Shown here one piece after another: positions 22,661-32,232 of a DNA stretch of 64,000 nt. The stretch lies in NCBI GenBank assembly GCA_039654915.1, contig CM077594.1, positions 48,189,001 to 48,253,000 on the forward strand, in the 5' to 3' direction. Both the position numbers and the translations under genes were made by a program. The notes beneath the pieces were generated by a model that ran no database searches, had not been told where the DNA came from, and saw only the letters and a program-made list of their open reading frames with translations. The number at the start of each line of letters is the position of its first letter. Within the stretch, counting starts at the first letter, position 1. The DNA comes from Aquilaria yunnanensis. Lineage: Eukaryota; Streptophyta; Magnoliopsida; Malvales; Thymelaeaceae.

Positions 22661-24250
22661 CCAAGTGCAAACTTCGGTAAGTGAGGAAACGGTTAGGATG
22701 GGTGAAGAGACAACATGGGAGGAAAAGAAAAGCTCAGAAAAAGAGGAAAGAAAAGATGTAGAGCTAATCCCTGGCCAAAACGCCCGAGTCGGGAAAAAAT
22801 TGGCCAAAAAAGATAAGGAGAAGCTTGTGTCCTTCTTGTTAATAAACAAAGATCTATTCGCCTACTCGGTGAAAGACATGCCGGGGGTCAACCCCAGCAT
22901 AATCCATCACAGTCTCAGGGTACACTCGAACGTTAGACCAGTTCGGCAGAAAAAACGGAGTCTATCGGCTCGAAAGAATTCCTTTGTTAAAACCGAAGTT
23001 AACCGCCTCATTGAGGCCGGGGTAATAAGAAAAGTAAAATACCCGGAATGGCTCAGCAACGTGGTTATTGCCACAGAAGAGGGGAGTGAAAAACTCCGAA
23101 TGTGCATCGACTTTTGAAACTTGAATGACGCCTGCCCAAAGGACTCTTACCCTTTGCTAGCCATAAACCAGCTGGTGGATGCAACTGCTGAATACGGGCT
23201 TCTTAGCTTCCTTGATGCCTTTAGTGGTTATCATAAGATTCAGATGAACCCCGAAGATGAAGAGAAAATGGCCTTCATCACAGAAATTGGTACCTACTGC
23301 TACATTAGAATGCCCTTCGGGCTTAAAAATGAAGGGGCCACCTATCAAAGGTTGATGAATAAGGTATTCGATTCTCAGATCGGGAGAAACATGGAGGTAT
23401 ACATTGATTATATGATAGTCAATAGCAGAATGCCTAGAAATCATAGCACTGACATAGGCGAAACCTTCCAACGACTTCGGGAGTTCAGCATACATCTCAA
23501 TCCCGAGAAGTGTGTATTCGAAGTAAGTGCAGGAAAGTTTCTCGGGTTTATGGTATTAGAAAGGGGAATAGGTGCCAACCCTGAAAAAATCAAAGCCCTG
23601 CTGAATTTACGAACACCCACATCCACTCAAGATATACAAAGGCTCACCGGAAGAATCACTTCCCTTAGTAGATTCATCTCCAGGTACGGCGACCGATGTC
23701 GACCTTTCTTCAAAGTACTCACCAAAGCCCCCAAGGGCGAAGACACATCCGGAACCCAGGAGCATGCATGGAACCCAGAGTGCTAGAAAGCTTGGGATGA
23801 GCTTAAAAGCTACTTAACTCACCTGCCAACGCTTCGGCAACCTTGGGAAGGAGAGCCCCTCATCCTCTACCTCGCAGTTACTGAAAAAATGGTGAGTTCG
23901 AGCCTAGTAAAAGAAGAATGTGGGAGGCAGTGGCCAGTATATTATGTAAGCAAGTCCCTACATGGGCCGAGATCAGATACCCATTGCTCCAAAAGGCCAT
24001 CTATGCCTTAGTAATCACAGGCAGAAGGTTGCGACCCTACTTCCAAGGACACGCTATCACCGTCCGAAGTAACCTGCCTCTACACGACGTAATGAAAAGA
24101 GTAGAGCATTCGGGAAGATTATCAAAATGGTGTATCGAACTCAGAGAGTACAACATCACTTACGAGCTAAGAAGGGCAATAAAAGCCCAGGCACTGGCAG
24201 ACTTCATTGTCGAAATCCCAGAAATGAAGAATGCTGAAACCATCGCTGAA
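22661..24250 (+). pseudogene. Tat-A reverse transcriptase and RNase H, broken
   Basis: A charged linker (22665-22800) leads into RT: VNRLIEAGVIRKVKYPEWLS, RMCIDF then TGA (23115-23117), NDACPKDSYPL, then AFSGYHKIQMNPEDEEKMAF. The polymerase box is VYIDYMIVNS where Tat-C and Tat-E have YVDDMIVKS, so one catalytic Asp is Tyr. A TAG at 23784-23786 replaces a Gln codon of related copies. RNase H follows (LLQKAIYALVITGRRLRPYF, SNLPLHDVMKRVEHSGRL) with a frame change near 23960. Confidence 0.9.
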
Positions 24251-24780
24251 GACCGGGCGAAGGTTGATCCAGAATGAAAGCTCTTTGTCGATGAAGCGTC
24301 AGGCGCAGAGCATCAGAGGACTGGACTAGTCCTTCGGGGGCCCGAGGGCATGGAAGCTACTAAAGCAATCAAATTCGGTTTTGATGTTACCAACAACATC
24401 GCTAAATATGAAGCCCTCATACCAGGACTAAGGCAGGCCAGAAAAGTCAGCGTAAAAAACCTTATGGTCCACAGTGACTCTCAGCTTGTAGTCCGGTAGA
24501 TGAAAGGAGAATACTCGGTAAAAGATCCAACCTTGGCAAAATATCATGACCTCGTCAAAAAACTCATTGAAGAGTTTGACTCAGTACAGATAGAAAATGT
24601 GCCCCGAAGAGATAATACTCAAGCTGACACCTTCGCCAAATCCAAGGAACCCACCGAGGTACTAAAGCAACCCAATACAGAATTAATGTGTGTAGCAACC
24701 TCGGGGGAAGGATGGCAAGACCCCATCAAGAAATATCTAGCAACTTCGGAACTCCCTAAGGATCCCAAAGAGGCCGTAAA
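24251..24780 (+). pseudogene. Tat-A archaeal-type RNase H (aRNH), broken
   Basis: A second RNase H after the RT-linked one is the hallmark of the Tat lineage. Here LFVDEASGAEHQRTG carries the first Asp. AKYEALIPGL has Lys in place of the catalytic Glu of AEYEALIAGL (Tat-C). HSDSQLVV carries the second Asp, and DNTQADTFAKS the last. A TGA at 24275-24277 and a TAG at 24497-24499 (Gln in Tat-C) break the frame. The enzyme would degrade the RNA strand in RNA-DNA hybrids. Confidence 0.87.
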
Positions 24781-25946
24781 AGTATGAAAGCGCTCGGGAA
24801 GATACTTCCTCATTGGAGAAGAATTATACAGACAAGGGTATACGAGCCCCTGCAGAAATGCATAGGCGAAAATAATGTCAGAACAATACTCAAAGAAGTC
24901 CACGAAAGGGCCTACGGCTCCCATATGGGAATAGACGCCCTTGCTGGGGTACTACTTTGCCAAGGTACTTTTGGCCTACCTTGAGGAAGGATGCAAGGCA
25001 ATTTGTCCGAAGATGTGACAATTGCCAAAGGCATGCCAACATCCAAAAGTTACCTTCGGAAAGAATAACTTTAGCAAATTATCCTTGTCCATATGCCGTA
25101 TGGGGTATTGATCTCATCGGACCTCTTACGAGCGCTCGTAGTGGGGTGAAGTTCTATATAGTCATAGTAGACTACTTCACTAAGTGGATTGAAGTAGAGC
25201 CATTGGCATCAATCTCGGTGAAGGATATCCAAAAGTTCGTGTGGAAGAACATCATATGCCAATTTGGCATACCAAGGGTAATAGTGGCCGACAATGGAAC
25301 CCAGTTTACGGATAGAGGATTCCAGGAATTCATGGTTGACCTCGGCGTAAAAATGCATTTCACTCCAGTAGCCCACCCTCAAACTAACGGGCAGGTCAAG
25401 GTATCCAATAGGACAATAAAAGATGGCTTGAAGAAGAGGCTAAAGGAGGCAAAGGGGAAATGGCAGGAGAGCTCCCAAGTGTGCTATGGAGCTATCGTAT
25501 GACTCCTCGAAGGGCCACCGGGGAAACTCCTTTCTCACTCGTATATGGGACAGAAGCCATCATCCCCATTAAAGTCATACAGCCTTCGATAAGAATACAA
25601 GTATTCGACAAAGGAGGAAACGGCCTCGGCTTGAGGACAAAACTAGACCTTGCCGAGGAACATCACGAAATGGCTGAACTTAGAAGGAAGACTTTCCAAC
25701 AAAGAATAGCTCACACTACTAACTTACGTGTAAGAAAAAAATAAATAAAAAAAAGGAGAACTCATCCTCCGAAAGGCCGAATTTGAGCCACGCAAGGCAT
25801 CAGAAGGGGTACTTCGGGCAAACTGGAGTGGACCTTATTTGGTCCTCGGCGAAGTCCGCCCACGGGTCTACAAATTGAGTGATACGGAAGGAGTGGAGCT
25901 GAAAAATACTTGGCATTCAGACTCTCTGAAAAGATTCTATACTTAG
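24781..25946 (+). pseudogene. Tat-A integrase, broken
   Basis: The zinc-binding part spans the frames around 24840-25050 (HERAYGSHMGIDALAGVL, CDNCQRHANIQ). The core keeps both Asp (VWGIDLIGPL, VADNGTQF), but GQVKVSNR has Lys where the catalytic Glu stands in Tat-1 and Tat-C, a G-to-A change. A frameshift occurs near 25470, and a TAA in an A-rich run near 25742 cuts off the C-terminal domain. The element's sense genes end at TAG 25944-25946. Confidence 0.89.
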
Positions 25947-26405
25947 ACATTTTTTCTGAAAGAAAGCGTGTGACTATTCCTCCTTGGAGTCGCCAATGAA
26001 AATACAGGCCGAATATGGTCGCGTTACTGAAAAAGGCTTTTTAATGGTTTTCTTTCAAAAGGAACTAGCTCCCTGATGGAGTTTAAAAGCACGGCAAAAT
26101 ACGGGAAAGGTCCAATACGACTCTTTTCGAAGACACAATTCCGAACGTCCACCGAAGATACATACATGGAATTACACTAACTCCTAAAGAATCGTATTCA
26201 GAGAATAGAATGGGGACTTGAGAAAAAATCTTCATTAAAAATTTCTAAGGCAAATGGTACAAAGGGGCAGGATTACAAGAAAAAGAAAGAAAAAGAAAAA
26301 AGCCTACGGCTGAGCCGGAGCGTCTGGCGTTTCCTCGGTGTTGGCATCTTCTTCCCGAGCAGGATCAGCCGTAGGCACAGGACCAGCAGGAGGAAGGTTG
26401 AGAAA
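25947..26405 (+). other. Tat-A spacer after pol
   Basis: Non-coding stretch between the end of pol and the 3' end of the antisense gene, equivalent to 3338-3735 and 56366-56803. It has an A-rich tract (26270-26310). No sense gene is seen. Confidence 0.6.
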
Positions 26406-28782
26406 CTAAAGCTTCAACCATGTCCACCTGGGCTCTTTGGGAAAGTCCAGAGCATATAGGAAGTAGACGTCGAGCTCAGGGTGCCGACAAAGGACCTGAT
26501 AACGCGCCAAGCAGAAGCCATCTTGGTAAGACACCTTCATCATCTGGTCGGATTGATCCTTCTCAGCCCTAAGGGCTGACAGCTCGGCCATGAGCTCAGC
26601 AACGTCCCTCTCGAGCTTCTTCTTCTTCTTCTTATTTTTAGCTTCCTTCCTCAAAGAGTCAACCTCAGCTCGAAGCTCGACGTTCAAAGCGAGCGCCTTC
26701 ATAAGGTTCTCGCCATCTTCAGCTTTCTCCTTCCGAAGGGCCTCATTCTCCAAGATGAGAATGGCACACTTTAAGCCAATGTCCTCGACCTTGGCCAAAA
26801 AATCAAGGAGGAGCTCCTTTTTGCTCTCCGCGAGCTCAGCCCGAAGATTCACTATGTCCTCCTTCGCAATCTTATTCAGTTCGTCATACTTGAGGACAAA
26901 CTTGGTGCAGAACTCCTTCGCTTTTCACAGAGAAGTCTCGAATTGAGAGCGGGACTTTGTTTGCTTCGCCACCCAGGCACAAAAATACTCGCTGTATGCC
27001 AAGAGCTACAGAAAAATGGGCCCCGAATAAGGATCGAAAGGCAGTAAAAACTTAGAAGAAAATTTTTCTAAGTAAAAAAGAAGAAAGAACTACCTGGGCG
27101 GCATGCTCGGTCATCCTCACCGCGAAGATTTCCTCATTTGGGCATTCAGTGATGAGTGAGTGAAAGGTGGCGTTCGTCATCACACCCATCGCCATCTGGG
27201 GAGCCATCAACTGATTGTCCTCTAAGAACAAGTTCATGTCCTCCATGAAAGTCCAGAAGGGCTCCCTCGGCACTTTATCCTTCAGGATATGCCTATCCCG
27301 AAGAGCCCTCCTTCGGGCGTGAGTTTCCATCCAGGGAGCAATAGGCATGTCCTCTGCGAAATCATGCCGAAGTTCCGTCAGTACATCATCCCTTAGCCAT
27401 TCATCTAAAAAATCATAGATACAAAAAATGTTAAGATTTGCAGAAGAATGGCTAAAGAACCAACCTGGTGGAACTTCGGCCACATCATCTTCAGGCTCGT
27501 CCACTCCTCGGACTTCACCGGGAATATTCTTGCCTTTTCTCCTCCTACTCTCTTCGAGCTCTTGAGCTGATGTGTGCTCGGCCGAAGTCTCGGCAGCAAG
27601 GACCGGACTCGAGGCTGCCCCGAGAATGGCAGAGTCCGAAGGAGAATCAGCATGGGCCAGAGGATGAGCAGGAGACCGTTCCTACAGTTCGACCACATCT
27701 TCGGGGGGAGGAGGGATGGCAGCCACCTTGGCCTTCTTCACCTTGGAAGGATCTTCTTCCTCTTGGCAGATGACTTCTTGCGCGCCTGCTCTCCCCTCTC
27801 GGCCTGGCCAAGAAAGAGGGACTTGTAAAAATCAGCAGCCTGATCGCCCATCTTCGCAAAAGGAAAAAACATCAGTGTAAGTACAAAAGGAAAACAGATA
27901 TCAAATCCTAGAAAGTGACTTACTCTCGGCAAAAGCCTCGTATGAATTTTTAGCCCGAAGAAGCATTACTATCCATGCCTTTTTCCTCGGGAGAACAGGC
28001 ACGGGCATGTTTGTGTCACCCTTGTGAGCATTCACCACCCCCAATTCCTGAAAGACCTCCTCGGTCATGAGGTCCCATTTAATGGGAAAAGGATAAAGTG
28101 AACACGGAGGGACCTCAGGGTCCCAGTCTGCGACCAACCGAATAAGTCGATCGAACTTATCGAACTCGGCCACCAACTCCGAAGTTATGAGCCTCCGGGG
28201 ATCGATGACGTCGATCTTAAGTGTTCCCGAAGCCCATCTGGTCGGAACATGACTCCAAGAATTGGGAATTGACACGAAAAAGAATTTCTTCTGCCACCCC
28301 CACCAACTATCCCTATTGTCGAAGGTAAAAGTAAATTTTTTGCTCCCGGACCCTCGGGGAAGCAAGAAGTAAAATCCACCCTTCAGGACCGGGTGGAGTT
28401 TGTAATATTGAAGGAAGAAAAGAAAGTGGGGCTGCATCTTAAAAACTCCGCACATACAAAGAAAAGAATTGAAGTAAGATTAAGAATTAGGAGGGAGCTG
28501 ATTCACGGCAATCCCGTGAAACTTGCAGAACTCGCATATCATCCAATGAGGAGGATATCGAAGGTTGGCTTTTAACTGAGCCTGATAAACGGTAATTTCA
28601 CCCGAATGGGCCATAAAACCGTACGAACCCGAGAAAGGCAATCTCAGGGTGAGGTAGGAAGGAAGATAGAACTTGGCCATCCACTTCGTCATCTCCGAAG
28701 TGGTACAGCATGGATGAGATTCGAGAGAGAGAAAGCTTTCGGGAAGAGGATGGACTGACATCAACGGAGTAGGATTCGACAT
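26406..28782 (-). pseudogene. Tat-A antisense multi-exon gene (N-terminal transposon domain, coiled coil)
   Basis: Read on the minus strand from ATG 28780-28782. Exon 1 (to about 27920) gives MSNPTPLMSVHPLPESF, then CKFHGIAVNQLPPNS, one TAA (28480-28482), CGVFKMQPHFLFFLQYYKL and FDNRDSWWGWQKKFFFV. This resembles the Pfam family named 'putative gypsy type transposon' (recalled; not searched). Exon 2 (27847-27465) starts MGDQAADFYKSLFLG and has one frameshift near 27770 and one TAG. Intron 27464-27405 (60 bp) joins codon GAT in phase. Exon 3 ends TEHAAQ; intron 27093-27006 (88 bp, GT-AG) is in phase 0. The last exon starts LLAYSEYFCAWVAKQ, holds a TGA, a long Lys-rich coiled coil and the FQDGF-type tail (here YQDGFCLARYQVL). 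The exon 1-2 junction (donor AGA/GTAAGT, acceptor GCGAAG) does not match in phase. Function unknown. Confidence 0.72.
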
Positions 28783-29425
28783 TTCAGAAAAAAGAAGAAG
28801 GACGACCTCACGAAAAATAAAGGAATAGATTAGAAGGACTTCGGAAAAACAAAAACTTCAGAAATACAACTTCTGAAGAAAAAAAGAGCTACAAAAAGAA
28901 AGACCCACCAAAGGTTTTACCGAAGTTTGGATTTCTGGACGCCGTCCTGGGGTTTGCTGAAAATTGCTCCGCCGTTGAAACCACCACAGGAAGAAAGAAA
29001 AAAGATGAGAGAGCTCTAGAGCAGAGGAGAGCAAAAGAGAAGAGTGTGGAAGAAAGGAGGTGAGAGATGCTTATATAGACCGAAGAGGGTAAGCGAAATG
29101 TCATCATTATTGCCCCTCGAAGGTGAAGAGACGCAATTAACACAACCGACGTAACTGCTCGCCATTTACCAACAGCGATGTGTAAGCTTTTGCGAGAAAT
29201 GAGGGCACGCCCTTGATAGCTGGCAAACCTATATAACGCTTCCCAAAGTGACACGACTGTCTGAAGGAGAAGACGAAGCAATTCACTGACAAGTGGGATA
29301 GACGAATCACACACCTCTGACAAAGGCCTCGACAGAAGTGCTGGGAACATCGCTCGAACTCCAAAGAGTTCCCGAGAGCCTCCCAAACAGAAGACGCGTC
29401 TTCACTTTTTCTGAGGGGCGGCATA
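28783..29425. other. 5' region of the antisense gene and 3' end of Tat-A interior
   Basis: On the minus strand this holds the putative promoter and a roughly 290-nt pyrimidine-rich leader (for example 28990-29065, rich in CT on the minus strand). On the plus strand it is the stretch before the 3' LTR. ctgaggggcggcata just before 29426 is a possible polypurine tract. No convincing conserved frame is seen; the 165-codon minus-strand frame here has no recognisable domain. Confidence 0.55.
29069..29079 (-). promoter_or_regulatory. TATA box for the antisense gene
   Basis: On the minus strand TCTATATAAGC matches the plant TATA consensus, about 290 bp upstream of the ATG at 28782, with a CT-rich stretch following as in many plant 5' leaders. 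Position and orientation fit transcription of the antisense gene from inside the element, independent of the LTR promoter. Confidence 0.55.
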
Positions 29426-30349
29426 TGATAGCCCAAGGGCAATCTCCCCTGAAGGATTTATCGTGTGTACATCATCGTGGGCCCATGCATCACCTTTGGT
29501 CAGGAGCAGGCGACCAGACCTCGGCAAAGAGAGTGCTTTAAGCACCCTCAGACAAGCCAGATAAGCGTTGCCTTCGGGGGACACGTCAGACCAGCTTCGG
29601 TCATAGAGCGTCATCAATCCTCCTGGGGATAACCTCGGAATAACTCCACATACCTAAGCCTGCCTTCGGTTACTCTTTGGACAACCTTCAGGACATAACC
29701 TCGAGAGTACCATCACCAAAGACCTGAGCCTAACCTCGGGAAAGTCCAGCCTAAGGTGTCTTGTAAAAAGCAAAGGGCCTCCCTCCAAAGATGTTCACAT
29801 CCCCGAGGAACCCTTGGACCTCATGGGAATTCAGTCACCTAGAAAAGCCATGAAGACGTACGACTAGATAGCTTGCGAGTCTTTGACACACCTTGCTCGT
29901 ACGACTCCCGACACGCCGCCCCCAGACATGCTATGACACGCCATTCTCAAGCGGCACAGGCTTTCGGCCGAACGGCCTATGGTCGGCTAAAAGCCCTTCC
30001 AAAGGTACGAATCACATCTAGCCGAACACGTGTCATGATCTGGGTAGCTTGTGGCAAATGAGCTTTTCCTATCTACCTCCTATAAATATTCGGGAGGTAT
30101 CACAGGTAAAGGGACTCTCTTTCTCCTCATAAGACAACCTTCACCCCTTTTGCTTATTTCTCACCTTCAAACACTGACTTGGGCATCGGATATTCCCCCC
30201 CAGAAAACCACTCTGGGGACCTCCTAACCCCTACTTCCTGTGTCTTTCAGGTGGTCCTCCCAGAACGTATTCTCTCTCGACGTTCCTCAACCACCGAAAG
30301 TTCCTATCACCCTCATCATGGTACACAGTGGAGATGCTGATGAGCATCA
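29426..30349 (+). repeat. Tat-A 3' LTR
   Basis: 924 bp, TGATAGCCC at the left and GAGCATCA at the right. Its length is close to the 878-bp 5' LTR of Tat-E (57968-58845), with the same internal order: G-box, TATA box, CT-rich start region, and a conserved ggaggctcc/ggggacctcctaac hairpin-like block near 30200. The last 35 bp contain ATG and codons for VHSGDADEH, equivalent to the gag start of Tat-C and Tat-E. Confidence 0.88.
30027..30088 (+). promoter_or_regulatory. Tat LTR promoter: G-box and TATA box
   Basis: CACGTG (30027-30032, in gaacacgtgtcatgatctg) lies 54 bp upstream of a TATA box, tataaatatt (30081-30090). The Tat-E LTR has the same pair at 58503 and 58536. CACGTG is the core of plant G-box and ABA-response elements; its use here is inferred. 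Confidence 0.6.
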
Positions 30350-30569
30350 GATACATTCTTCATATTCTTACTACTTTCACCCTTTCAAAGTACTAACTTA
30401 GGCATTGGAGGCTCCTCCCCAGAAAAATACTCCGGGGACCTCCTAACTTTAATCCTTTGAGTGTTTCAGGCGATCTCTTCCTGGGAACCATTTGTCCAGG
30501 CATTCCTCCCTCACCGGAAGTCCCTCCCAGTCTCACTATGTCATATAGTGAAGATGCTGATGGGCATCA
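30350..30569 (+). repeat. Tat-C 5' LTR, 3' tail
   Basis: 220 bp repeating the end of the Tat-A LTR (CTTAGGCATTGGAGGCTCC, then ggggacctcctaac, ending GGGCATCA). Having this second LTR end directly after 30349 shows that Tat-A sits inside another Tat LTR. Confidence 0.87.
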
Positions 30570-30876
30570 ATTGGCACCGTCTGTGGGAACCCACTCCCAG
30601 GTGGCCGTCGTTGAAACTCGGCATTCTAAGGACAAGGGGAGTCTGAAGTCCCCTTCCGTGCCAGAAGTTCAATCGGCGACCGAGCAACCTGTCGCAGGGA
30701 CTTCCTTGCTGGAGGACGAACGTCCTTTAACCATTACCATGAGCTTCCTGCGTGATTTTTAGCGCTCCGTTGTGGCTAAAATGACGCAGCAACTGGACTG
30801 AAGGTGGCCACAACCGCCTCTAGGCCAAAGGCCCCCTTCAGCAGCACCTCATCAGGAGAGAAGCCCGAAGTCAACT
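30538..30876 (+). pseudogene. Tat-C gag, N-terminal part
   Basis: The frame from the ATG at 30538 starts inside the LTR (MSYSEDADGH) and reads through the primer site as QLAPSVGTHSQVAVVETRH, then SLLEDERPLTITMSFLRDF. A TAG (30760-30762; CAG or CAA expected from Tat-A and Tat-E) and a TGA at about 30799 interrupt it. It is cut at 30876 by element B and goes on at 51194. The start is chosen because Tat-E has the same ATG with a similar N-terminus. Confidence 0.8.
30572..30588 (+). other. Tat primer binding site
   Basis: tggcaccgtctgtggga, two bases after the LTR end. Tat-E has tggcgccgtctgtggga at 58848. The position is that of a primer binding site; the primer tRNA is not assigned. Confidence 0.7.
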
Positions 30877-31260
30877 TGTTAGGACCACCCTTCTAAGTGC
30901 TTGGCTTAGGCCAAGGAACATAGAGGAATAATGTGAAAGACTGTGGAAACTAGTACAATGACGTATGTGCAAAGCTGGGAACTTTCGGCTCCTAAATGCA
31001 CACAGAAACTTGACTATGGGAAAAATGATAGAAATCAAACAAAGGGGACCAAATTGCACACTTAACTTGGTGGTACAATTAAAACTACAAAGTTGAAGTG
31101 AGCATTTTTTGTTGGAATTCTTGGCGCACCAAGATCCTTTTAAGATAGGATTTGAGCTCGTTGAGCTAACTATAGCTTGAAAAGGTATCTAAGGCAGCTA
31201 GAAGTAGCTCCCCTTAGCTCAAGTCAGCTCACTTCAGCTATAAGTAGCTCAAAGTAGCTG

Positions 31261-31626
31261 GACTTCAGCTCAAGTTAGCTCAAGTCAGCTCAAGTCAGCT
31301 CACTTCAGCTTATGGTAGCTGAATGTAGCTGGACTTCAGCTCAAGTTAGCTCAAGTCAGCTCAAGTCAGCTCACTTCAGCTTATGGTAGCTGAATGTAGC
31401 TGGACTTCAGCTCAAGTCAGCTCACATCAGCTTATGGTAGCTGAATGTAGTTGGACTTCAGCTCAAGTTAGCTCAAGTAAGCTCAAGTCAGCTCACTTCA
31501 GCTTATGGTAGCTGAATGTAGCTGGACTTCAGCTCAAGTCAGCTCACTTCAGCTTTTGGTAGCTGAGTGTAGCTGGACTTCAGTTTACTTCAGCTGAAAG
31601 TAGCTAACTCCAGCTCAAGGTCAGTT
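31261..31626 (+). repeat. AGCT array with 10-bp period
   Basis: Successive 71, 71, 51, 71 and 51-bp units (starts at gacttc: 31261, 31332, 31403, 31454, 31525, 31576). Each is made of decamers ending AGCT plus one extra base. Variants include caagtcagct, cacttcagct, tatggtagct and gaatgtagct. Degenerate AGCT repeats extend left to about 31155. It lies 0.6-1 kb upstream of the TATA box. Confidence 0.9.
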
Positions 31627-31980
31627 CTTGGAGCTGGACCTTAGTTCATGGTGCTAGGTTGGAGCTCAAAGGAGCTCAATGGTGCATAAGTAGCATATTG
31701 AGCTAGCTTTGTGCCAGCTCACCTTGTTTTTAGCTCAAAACCACCAAGAGACACATCTTTTGTGTAAAGGTATGTCTCTTCATCAAAAGAAATAACTCTT
31801 GGCTAAAAGAACATGTCCTTTCATCCAAAGGAAGTGTTCCTTGGGTGAATGGACATGTATATTCGGCCATAGGGTGCTTATAGCACCAAGAGTGATGTCC
31901 TTTGACTTTAAAGGACATGTATGTTCGGCCATGGAGGTGGTTGAGGTGGTTATTGCACCAAATGTGATGTCCTTTAGACT

Positions 31981-32140
31981 TAAAATACATGTATTTTCGC
32001 CCATAAGGTAGTTATGGGTGGTTATAGGCCAAAGGAAGTGTTCCTTGACTTAAAAGACATGTATTTTCGCCCATAAGGTAGTTATGGGTGGTTATAGGCC
32101 AAAGGAAGTGTTCCTTGGCTAAAAGACATGTATTTTCGCC
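31981..32140 (+). repeat. 70-bp tandem duplication
   Basis: Two adjacent, nearly identical 70-bp copies (31981-32050 and 32051-32120) containing acatgtattttcgcccat and ggccaaaggaagtg, and a third partial copy to about 32140. Diverged relatives of the same motif (ggacatgtatattcggccat, ggacatgtatgttcggccat) precede it from about 31850. Confidence 0.88.
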
Positions 32141-32224
32141 ACCATACATGACCCTTAGCCAAAGGAAGTGTTCTTTGGCTTAAAGGACACCTTTCTTGGT
32201 GTAAAGGTGTGCCTTTTGGTCATC

Positions 32225-32232
32225 TATAAATA
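32225..32232 (+). promoter_or_regulatory. TATA box in the solo LTR
   Basis: tataaata in catctataaatagcc, about 475 bp before the LTR end. The sequence context (plant LTR, single strong TATA, followed by a CT-containing leader) fits the start of the R region. Confidence 0.6.

Larger units (their letters stand above)
20595..30349 (+). mobile_element. Tat-A, Ty3/gypsy Tat lineage, 5'-truncated
   Basis: Starts inside gag because LTR D is inserted there, and runs through protease, RT, RNase H, archaeal-type RNase H, integrase and a complete antisense gene region to a 924-bp 3' LTR (29426-30349). After 30349 the sequence is another Tat LTR tail, so Tat-A was inserted in the 5' LTR of Tat-C; gatac at 30350-30354 should be its right TSD. 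All genes are disabled. Confidence 0.93.

Noticed and set aside
26590..26946. 118-codon plus-strand frame rich in Ser and Phe
   Set aside because: Complement of the Lys/Glu coiled coil of the antisense gene; the composition is explained by reading the AAG and GAG runs backwards.
28889..29386. 165-codon minus-strand frame upstream of the antisense gene
   Set aside because: It covers the putative TATA box and leader of the antisense gene, has no recognised domain and cannot be checked in a second Tat copy here. It is treated as chance.
31195..31626. Possible CRISPR-like or minisatellite locus
   Set aside because: Repeats are adjacent without unique spacers, no cas genes exist, and the array is enclosed in a eukaryotic solo LTR. 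It is a tandem repeat.
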